DNA of 45,718 nucleotides from a bacterium (GTDB taxonomy: Bacteria; Chloroflexota; Dormibacteria; Aeolococcales; Bog-877). This document shows, piece after piece, positions 41,023 to 45,718 of this stretch. The first letter of the stretch is position 1, and every line of letters begins with the position of its first letter. Where the stretch lies: positions 1 through 45,718 of the forward strand of contig JAJYET010000017.1 of assembly GCA_021785655.1 (NCBI GenBank). The letters are read 5' to 3'. The notes beneath the pieces are model-generated. The model saw only the letters and a list, made by a program, of their open reading frames with translations, made no database searches and was not told the origin of the DNA. The translations under genes and the position numbers were made by a program.

Positions 41023-41801
41023 ACGTACCTCCCCATGCCCCCGGAGACGTCGATGGATGCCCCGCTGATGTAGCTGGCCCGCGAGCTGGCCAGGAACGCG
41101 ACCAGGCCGGCCGCCTCGTCCGGCTCGCCGAACCGGCCCAGGGGCACCTCCGGCTCCGCGATGCCTGCCAAGAACTGCTCGAGACTCAATTCGGGCGCCC
41201 TCAGACGGTGGATGTTCTCCCACTGCGGGGTGCGCACGAAGCCGATATTGACGCTGTTAACCCGGATCCCCTCCCGACCCAGCTCCATCGCCAGCGCCTT
41301 GCTCAGAGCCAGGCAGGCAGCCCGGTCCACGGTGGTGGCGAAGAAGGCGGGGTCGGGCTGACGGCCGTAGATGGCGTTGATGTTGATGATGGCGCCCGCG
41401 CCCCCCTGTCGCAGGTGGGGGAGGGCGGCCCGGCTGCAGCGGACCTGGGAGAAGAGCTTGACCTCGAGGTCGGCTTGGAAGTCCTGGTCTGTGAGGGTGG
41501 CGAAGGTTCCCGGGTGGGCGCGGCCGGCGTTGTTCACCAGGATGTCCAGGCCGCCCAGCTGCTCCGCCGCCGCCTGCACCATCTCCTCCACCTCGGCGGA
41601 GCGGGTTACGTCGGCCACCCGGGCCACGACGGGAGCCCCCAGCTTCTCCAGCTCCTTCACGGCGGAGCTCAGCTCCTCAGCGTGGCGGGCGCAGACCGCC
41701 ACCGCCGCCCCCTCCCGCAGCAGCTCCTGGGCGATGGCGTATCCGATCCCCTTCGACCCCCCGGTCACCAGTGCCCGCTTCCCCTGGAGGCCGAGCTCCA
41801 A
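41019..41801 (-). CDS. SDR-family oxidoreductase with degenerate active site
   Basis: A 260-residue short-chain dehydrogenase/reductase by fold: the cofactor motif TGGSKGIG (residues 13-20), 'LDILVNNAG' and C-terminal 'SYISGASIDVSGGMG'. The catalytic Ser-Tyr-Lys is not present in the expected place: the segment 'INAIYGRQPDPAFFATTVDRAACLALSKAL' has Asn/Ala for Ser, Thr156 for Tyr and Arg160 for Lys. It may use other residues, act as a binding protein or belong to a divergent SDR clade. It lies 3 bases after the cupin stop and overlaps the aminotransferase start. Confidence 0.88.
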   Translation of the reverse strand: MELGLQGKRALVTGGSKGIGYAIAQELLREGAAVAVCARHAEELSSAVKELEKLGAPVVARVADVTRSAEVEEMVQAAAEQLGGLDILVNNAGRAHPGTFATLTDQDFQADLEVKLFSQVRCSRAALPHLRQGGAGAIININAIYGRQPDPAFFATTVDRAACLALSKALAMELGREGIRVNSVNIGFVRTPQWENIHRLRAPELSLEQFLAGIAEPEVPLGRFGEPDEAAGLVAFLASSRASYISGASIDVSGGMGRYV

Positions 41802-41804
41802 CCC

Positions 41805-42224
41805 CTAACCCGCCTTTTGGCGGGCGGCGTCCGCCAGGTCCAGGAGCGCCTGCCGAGGAGGGTTGAACACGTCGTACTCCAGGCAGGCGGTGGAGTGGGT
41901 CCGGGCGGCGTGCGGCACGTTGGCCGGAATGACCGCCACCTGGCCCGGCCGAAGAGTGCGGGTCTCCCCGTCGATCTCGAACTCCAGCTCGCCCTCGATC
42001 ACCAGGGTGATCTGCTCCTCGTCGTGCACGTGCCGGGGAGCCTCCGTGTGGGGTTCGAAGCGAACCGCCATGAGCATCGTGCGCTCGCCCAGCAGATAGC
42101 GGAACTCCAACCCGGGAACGAACTGCACGGGATCCCCGCCCCGGGCCAGGTCCTCGAAGCGTCCGGGGGCGGTGGGCGGGCGGCCGGACCCCACCTGGCT
42201 GAAGTACTGGTCGGCAAGGCTCAC
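41805..42224 (-). CDS. Cupin-domain protein
   Basis: A 139-residue single cupin. Motif 1 is 'PRHVHDEEQITLVIEGELEFEIDGE' with two metal-type His and Glu, and motif 2 is 'PANVPHAARTHSTACLEYDVFNPPR' with a His. It could be a metal dioxygenase, isomerase or ligand-binding protein. The GTG at 42224 follows GGGAGAACGAAC and is chosen over an upstream start in poor sequence. It is the first gene of the leftward operon and faces the Lrp/AsnC gene. Confidence 0.87.
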   Translation of the reverse strand: MSLADQYFSQVGSGRPPTAPGRFEDLARGGDPVQFVPGLEFRYLLGERTMLMAVRFEPHTEAPRHVHDEEQITLVIEGELEFEIDGETRTLRPGQVAVIPANVPHAARTHSTACLEYDVFNPPRQALLDLADAARQKAG

Positions 42225-42291
42225 GTTCGTTCTCCCCCGGCTCCTCCGGGCGCCGAGCCCACCGGGACTCGAGCACAACATGGAAAGCCTG

Positions 42292-42319
42292 ATTATACCA
42301 GCACCCGCTATGATGTAAG
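42292..42319 (-). promoter_or_regulatory. Promoter of the cupin-to-amidohydrolase operon
   Basis: On the minus strand a perfect -10 TATAAT (42292-42297) lies 16 bases downstream of CTTACA (42314-42319). It overlaps the divergent -10 TATGAT (42309-42314), so one bound regulator could control both directions. Confidence 0.6.
42309..42314 (+). promoter_or_regulatory. -10 box of the Lrp/AsnC leader ORF
   Basis: TATGAT is followed by 6 bases and the GTG of a 9-codon upstream ORF at 42321. Confidence 0.5.
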
Positions 42320-42320
42320 G

Positions 42321-42350
42321 GTGAAGACCGAGCGCTGGGCCGCCAAGTGA
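42321..42350 (+). CDS. Leaderless upstream ORF overlapping the Lrp/AsnC start
   Basis: A 9-codon frame (MKTERWAAK) beginning 6 bases after TATGAT. Its TGA overlaps the regulator's ATG (TGATG at 42348-42352). No Shine-Dalgarno is present before either start. It may couple translation or sense an amino acid by stalling. Confidence 0.4.
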   Translation: MKTERWAAK

Positions 42351-42952
42351 TGGCGGCTGCGGACAATCACCTTACCAATGGCAACTGGGGCGGGGAGCCA
42401 TCGGTGCCCAACCTGCCCGCCAATGCCGACGCCGTCGACCTCGCCATCCTGGTCAACCTCCTCACGGATGCCCGGGTCTCGGTGCGCCAGATCGCCAAGC
42501 AGGTCGGCATGTCCGCCCCGGCGGTGGCCGAGCGCATCGCCCGGTTGGAGCGGTCGGGGGTGATCCAGGGTTACCGCGCGATTGTCGACTGGGCACGGCT
42601 GGGTTTCGGAGTGACCGCCTTCGTGGCCGTGACCGGGGTGCAGGGATGGGAGCAGCGGGAGACGGTGGCCGCGCTCAACGCGCTGCCCGAGGTGGAGCGG
42701 GTGGAGATCGTCACCGGCGCCTCCGACCTCCTGGTGCGCCTCAGGGTGCGGGACCAGCAGCACCTGCGGGACTGCCTGTTCGACCGGGTCTGGAAGGTTC
42801 CCGGGGTGCACCGCACCGAAACCCTCCTGTCGCTGACCGACCATCCCCCGAAGGCCTTCGACCTGGAGCTGGCCCGGCAGCTGCTGGCGGCCCGCGAGGC
42901 CCAGCCGCCCTCCGGCCGTGCAGGCGCCGCTGGCCGAAGGCGCGGAGGTTGA
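42350..42952 (+). CDS. Lrp/AsnC-family transcriptional regulator
   Basis: A protein of 200 residues, starting at ATG 42350 (a GTG one codon upstream is equivalent). An N-terminal winged HTH covers about residues 25-80 ('VDLAILVNLLTDARVSVRQIAKQVGMSAPAVAERIARLERSGVIQGYRA'), followed by a RAM ligand-binding domain ('VAALNALPEVERVEIVTGASDLLVRLRVRDQQHL', 'VHRTETLLSL') and a disordered basic tail. Family members respond to amino acids. Its position between divergent operons suggests it controls both. The amidotransferase gene starts 5 bases downstream. Confidence 0.92.
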   Translation: MAAADNHLTNGNWGGEPSVPNLPANADAVDLAILVNLLTDARVSVRQIAKQVGMSAPAVAERIARLERSGVIQGYRAIVDWARLGFGVTAFVAVTGVQGWEQRETVAALNALPEVERVEIVTGASDLLVRLRVRDQQHLRDCLFDRVWKVPGVHRTETLLSLTDHPPKAFDLELARQLLAAREAQPPSGRAGAAGRRRGG

Positions 42953-42957
42953 GCTGA

Positions 42958-43680
42958 GTGTGTGAGCTTCTGCTCGCGGTCTGGCCGGAGCCGACCTCTT
43001 TCGAGGCGTCCCTCCCCTGGGTGGAGAGCCTGGAGCGGTTCGGCCTCGGAGGGTACGGGTGGGGTGTGGCGTGGAGAGAGGAGGGGGAGGTGCGCACCTA
43101 TCGCCATCCCAGCTCCCTCGCCCAGGACCCCGAGGGACGGGCCCGGACCGCCGCGGTGCGCTCGACCCACTTCATGGTCCACCTCCGCCGCCCCTCCAAA
43201 CTCACCCAGATCTCCCTCGCCGACACCCAGCCCTTCCGGACCGAAGGGGGCGAGTTCGCCTTCGCCCATAACGGCCGGCTGGACGGGGCTGAGGGGGCGC
43301 GCGCGGACTTTGCCGGGCTGCTGCACGGCCGGGCGGACAGCGAGGTGGGGTTCCGGCTGCTCCAGCGGCTGCTCTCGAATGGCGGGGCGGCCGACGCAGC
43401 CCTCCTCGAGGTGCACCGCCGGCTCGGTGGGACCGCCAACTTCGGCTACCTTCCCTCCCGGGGGCCGGCCCTGGCCTACGCCGGCTCCGCCATGAATGCC
43501 ATGTGGAGGTTCGAGGTGGCGGAGGCACAGGTGGCCGCCACCGCGCTCCACTCCGGCGACCAGGCCGTCTTCGACCTCTGTTTCGCCGGGGCCAAACACC
43601 GGCGGCTGATCCCCGTGGGCAGCACGGTGGCGATCGGGGAGCATCAGGTAGCCACTTCCGGGCCGCCGGTTCGGGGCTGA
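42958..43680 (+). CDS. Class II glutamine amidotransferase-like protein (EgtC/MgsA-like)
   Basis: A 240-residue N-terminal-nucleophile hydrolase. Met is followed directly by Cys (C2 in VCELLLAV), which becomes the catalytic N-terminal nucleophile. Other class II signatures are 'VHLRRPSKLTQISLADTQPF' (Arg pocket), 'FAFAHNGRLDG' (N105/G106 oxyanion) and 'GRADSEVGFRLL' (D127). No synthase domain is attached, so it probably hydrolyses a gamma-glutamyl amide or passes a gamma-glutamyl/ammonia group, as EgtC-like and N-methylglutamate synthase subunit proteins do. GGAGGTT precedes the GTG. The glutamine-synthetase-like gene follows 36 bases later. Confidence 0.88.
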   Translation: MCELLLAVWPEPTSFEASLPWVESLERFGLGGYGWGVAWREEGEVRTYRHPSSLAQDPEGRARTAAVRSTHFMVHLRRPSKLTQISLADTQPFRTEGGEFAFAHNGRLDGAEGARADFAGLLHGRADSEVGFRLLQRLLSNGGAADAALLEVHRRLGGTANFGYLPSRGPALAYAGSAMNAMWRFEVAEAQVAATALHSGDQAVFDLCFAGAKHRRLIPVGSTVAIGEHQVATSGPPVRG

Positions 43681-43716
43681 CCTTTCGCCAGCAGAAGAGA
43701 TGAGAAGGAGGGCGCG

Positions 43717-45192
43717 ATGACGACCATCCCCAGCCAGGATCTGGCGATGGGCAAGGTGGGCTTTGTGGCCGAGCACGGGCTTTACGACGAGGCCAAGGGT
43801 GCCGCCGCCGAGCGGGCCGAGGCGCAGGTCGCGGACCAGGGGATCCGCACCGTCCGGGCGATGTGGGCCGACCAGCACGGGGCGCTCCGGGGCAAGTTCA
43901 TCTCCGCGCGGGACTTCGTCCTCACCATGCGCAATGGCATGGACTTCTCCGGCGCCCTGCTCAGCATGGACTCGGCCAACCACGTGTTCCCGCCGCTTTT
44001 CGTGGAGGGGGGCGGGCTCGGCATCCCCGAGCTGACGGGCTTCCCGGACGTCGTGCTGGTGCCTGACCCCACGACCTTCAGGGTCCTGCCCTGGGCGGAC
44101 TGCACCGGCTGGGTCCTCTGCGACATGTACTTCGGCAACGGCAAGGAGGTCCCCCTGTCCACCCGGCTGGTGATGCGCCATCAGCTGCAGGCCGCGGCCG
44201 AGATGGGCTTCGAGTACGTCAGCGGGCTGGAGGTGGAGTTCTACATCACCCGCCGGGAGTGGACCCGGATCGCCCCCGACCAGACCGGGTGGCCCCCGGT
44301 GGCGCCCCCGGTGAGCATGGTGGCCCAGGGCTACCAGTACCTGTCGGAGATTCGCCTCGCCCAGCTGGATGAGATTCTGAACCCGCTTCGTGACCACCTG
44401 GAGGCGGTCGGGCTCCCGCTGCGCAGCATCGAGGACGAGTGGGGTCCGGGCCAGACCGAGATCACCTTCGACCCCATGCCCGGCCTTGGCTCGGCCGACG
44501 CCATGATCCTGATGCGCTCTGCGATCAAGCAGGTCTGCCACCAGATGGGCTACCACGCCACCTTCATGTGCCGGCCGCTGCTCCCCAACGTCTCCTCCAG
44601 CGGGTGGCACCTGCACGAGTCGCTGCGCAACCTCAAGGGGGGGAAGAACGCCTTCCAGGGAGGGCCCAAGGAGGTGCTTTCGGATGCCGGGAGGCAGTTC
44701 GCTGCGGGGATCCTGGAGCATGCGGTGCCCATGACCGTTTTCTCCACCCCCACCATCAACGGGTTCAAGCGTTTCCGCCCCTACTCGTTCGCCCCCGACC
44801 GTGTCGCCTGGGCCCTGGAGAACCGGGGCGCCATGCTCCGGGTCCAGGGCCAGCCCGGAGACCCCGGCTCCCACCTGGAGAACCGCTTGGGAGAGCCGGC
44901 CGCCAATCCCTACCTCTATATGGCGGCCAACATCGCCGCCGGCCTGGACGGGATCCGCCGCCAGCTTGAACCGCCACCCATGGTGTCGTCCGACCCCTAC
45001 GCCGCCGAGGCCACCCCGCTCCCCACATCCCTCTGGGAGGCGGTCGACGCCCTGGACCGGGACACCTTCTTCCGCGAGGAGCTGGGGCGGGAGATCGTCG
45101 ACTTCGTGATCATGATGAAGCGGGCCGAGGTGGCCCGGTTCCTCTCCACGGTCACCGACTGGGAGCAGAATGAGTACTTTGAGTTCTTCTGA
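43717..45192 (+). CDS. Glutamine synthetase-like gamma-glutamyl ligase
   Basis: A 491-residue enzyme of the GS type I fold. Metal/ATP residues are conserved: E172 and E174 in SGLEVEFYI, E241 and E248 in EWGPGQTEITF, H298/H300 in SSGWHLHES, N369-R370-x4-R375 in ENRGAMLRV, and E389-R390 before ANPYL. The loop that holds the ammonium-binding Asp in true GS is 'GMDFSGALLSMDSANHVF', without the DGSS motif, and no adenylylation Tyr context is seen. It probably joins glutamate to an amine other than ammonia, as GmaS, PuuA, IpuC and FluG-type proteins do. GGAGGGCGCG precedes the ATG. The Dabb gene overlaps its end by 23 bases. Confidence 0.93.
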   Translation: MTTIPSQDLAMGKVGFVAEHGLYDEAKGAAAERAEAQVADQGIRTVRAMWADQHGALRGKFISARDFVLTMRNGMDFSGALLSMDSANHVFPPLFVEGGGLGIPELTGFPDVVLVPDPTTFRVLPWADCTGWVLCDMYFGNGKEVPLSTRLVMRHQLQAAAEMGFEYVSGLEVEFYITRREWTRIAPDQTGWPPVAPPVSMVAQGYQYLSEIRLAQLDEILNPLRDHLEAVGLPLRSIEDEWGPGQTEITFDPMPGLGSADAMILMRSAIKQVCHQMGYHATFMCRPLLPNVSSSGWHLHESLRNLKGGKNAFQGGPKEVLSDAGRQFAAGILEHAVPMTVFSTPTINGFKRFRPYSFAPDRVAWALENRGAMLRVQGQPGDPGSHLENRLGEPAANPYLYMAANIAAGLDGIRRQLEPPPMVSSDPYAAEATPLPTSLWEAVDALDRDTFFREELGREIVDFVIMMKRAEVARFLSTVTDWEQNEYFEFF

Positions 45193-45547
45193 GCCCGGGG
45201 CGCAGGCTGGCGCAGACGGCGGGGAGACGCCGGTCCAGCATCTGGTGCTGTTCCGGCTCCCCGCTCCTGCGGGCCCGGAGGTGGAGGCCGAGATGCGGCG
45301 GCAGATCGCCGCCTGGGCCGGGGTGATCCCGGGGCTGCGGCGGCTCCGGTTCGGCGCCGACACCGGGGGGCGGGCGCGGGGATACCAGTTCGCCCTGCTG
45401 ACCGAGTTCGACGACCAGGCGGCCATGGACGCCTACGTCCCTCATCCCCTGCACGCCGCCTTCCTCCGGTGGGTGCTCGACCGCCAGTTCGAGGTGCTGC
45501 GGTTCGACTACCCCCTGGACGAGGCCACGAGCCTCCTGGAGAGCTGA
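45170..45547 (+). CDS. Dabb (stress-responsive alpha/beta-barrel) protein
   Basis: A 125-residue protein with a short charged start and a dimeric alpha/beta-barrel domain: 'VQHLVLFRLPAPAGPEVEAEMRRQIAAWAGVIPGLRRLRFGAD', 'GYQFALLTEFDDQAAMDAYVPHPLHAAFLRWVLDRQFEVLRFDYPL'. The conserved 'H-P-x-H' and 'FR' positions are those of Dabb proteins. Members are cyclases, monooxygenase-like or of unknown role. The ATG at 45170 lies within the end of the ligase gene, so it is translationally coupled and last of the rightward operon. Its substrate may be a pathway product. Confidence 0.85.
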   Translation: MSTLSSSEPGAQAGADGGETPVQHLVLFRLPAPAGPEVEAEMRRQIAAWAGVIPGLRRLRFGADTGGRARGYQFALLTEFDDQAAMDAYVPHPLHAAFLRWVLDRQFEVLRFDYPLDEATSLLES

Positions 45548-45591
45548 CCCGCCTCTCGGTTGACTCCCGCGCCATCCCGTTCCTAGGCAAG

Positions 45592-45617
45592 GGACAGGAC
45601 GCGACACGCGTCTGTCC
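45592..45617. terminator. Hairpin after the ligase operon
   Basis: An 11-base stem (GGACAG-ACGCG with its complement) with a single bulged G and a 3-base loop (ACA) lies 44 bases after the Dabb stop. There is no T-tract. It is the likely operon end. Confidence 0.5.
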
Positions 45618-45718
45618 GTGTGCTGGGACCACCGGTCGAGGCGGTGGGCTCCGGGGCGGTCCCGGTTCCTGCTTCACGGCCACCTGCCGGGCGAGGCCCG
45701 GGCTTACGGTCGGCTCCA

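Noticed and set aside
42571-45426. A 951-codon open frame on the minus strand
   Set aside because: It runs antisense through the GATase and GS-like genes, has Gly/Pro/His/Arg-rich arbitrary composition and no family motif. It is an effect of high GC.
1-45718. tRNA, rRNA, CRISPR, prophage or insertion sequence
   Set aside because: I saw no cloverleaf-like segments, regularly spaced repeats, transposase or integrase motifs, or terminal inverted repeats with target duplications.

Overview
The window is one contiguous piece of a very GC-rich bacterial chromosome (GTG/TTG starts are common, and TGA is the usual stop). An F420-type luciferase-like oxidoreductase, a mycothiol-type maleylpyruvate isomerase homologue, OmpR/HAMP signalling and many leaderless genes point to a high-GC Terrabacteria lineage: Actinomycetota or a Chloroflexota relative such as Dormibacterota-like soil bacteria. 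The exact phylum cannot be fixed from sequence reading alone. I see no rRNA, tRNA, CRISPR array, prophage or insertion sequence.

Layout. 112-7026 is a mixed housekeeping block: F420-type oxidoreductase, VOC protein, DAO-type flavin oxidase with an EamA exporter, an unusual amidase, a small membrane protein, an ACT protein, a CBS/zinc-ribbon protein and a GNAT. 7248-11777 holds a Kelch/PQQ-like lipoprotein and a GntR(YtrA)-ABC transporter operon with a strong promoter. 12068-15236 is a minus-strand signalling operon: small membrane protein, histidine kinase, response regulator, PepSY protein, then a near-perfect hairpin. 15911-24125 has two MFS exporters, a thioredoxin-OsmC pair under a CsoR/CstR-like operator, an EamA transporter, an S9 peptidase, a methyltransferase and an MDMPI-like protein. 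24142-26888 is a cytochrome-oxidase assembly pair (SCO1-TlpA fusion and heme O synthase). 26907-31563 holds a broken epimerase, a PPK2 kinase, an aldo/keto reductase, a lactate-monooxygenase-like enzyme and a TfoX/MmcQ-like protein.

31752-45547 is the most coherent accessory region. A plus-strand run (APC permease, polysaccharide deacetylase, ThrB, ThrC, AhpD-like protein, SPFH protein, ribbon-helix-helix protein) is followed by two divergent operons around an Lrp/AsnC regulator. The leftward operon encodes a cupin, an SDR with a degenerate active site, a class IV aminotransferase, a carboxymuconolactone-decarboxylase-like protein and a FluG-type amidohydrolase. The rightward operon encodes the regulator, a class II glutamine amidotransferase-like protein, a glutamine-synthetase-like ligase and a Dabb protein. 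I infer a gamma-glutamylation route for uptake and breakdown of an amine or amino-acid-like compound. I do not recognise this gene set as a described pathway.

A second theme is initiation. At least nine genes have a TANNNT-like -10 box exactly 6 or 7 bases before the start codon, with no Shine-Dalgarno sequence, which fits leaderless transcription. In three further cases (24155, 27987, 42321) the leaderless start opens a short upstream ORF whose stop codon overlaps the start codon of the next gene (SCO1-TlpA, PPK2, Lrp/AsnC), suggesting coupling or attenuation by leaderless leader peptides.
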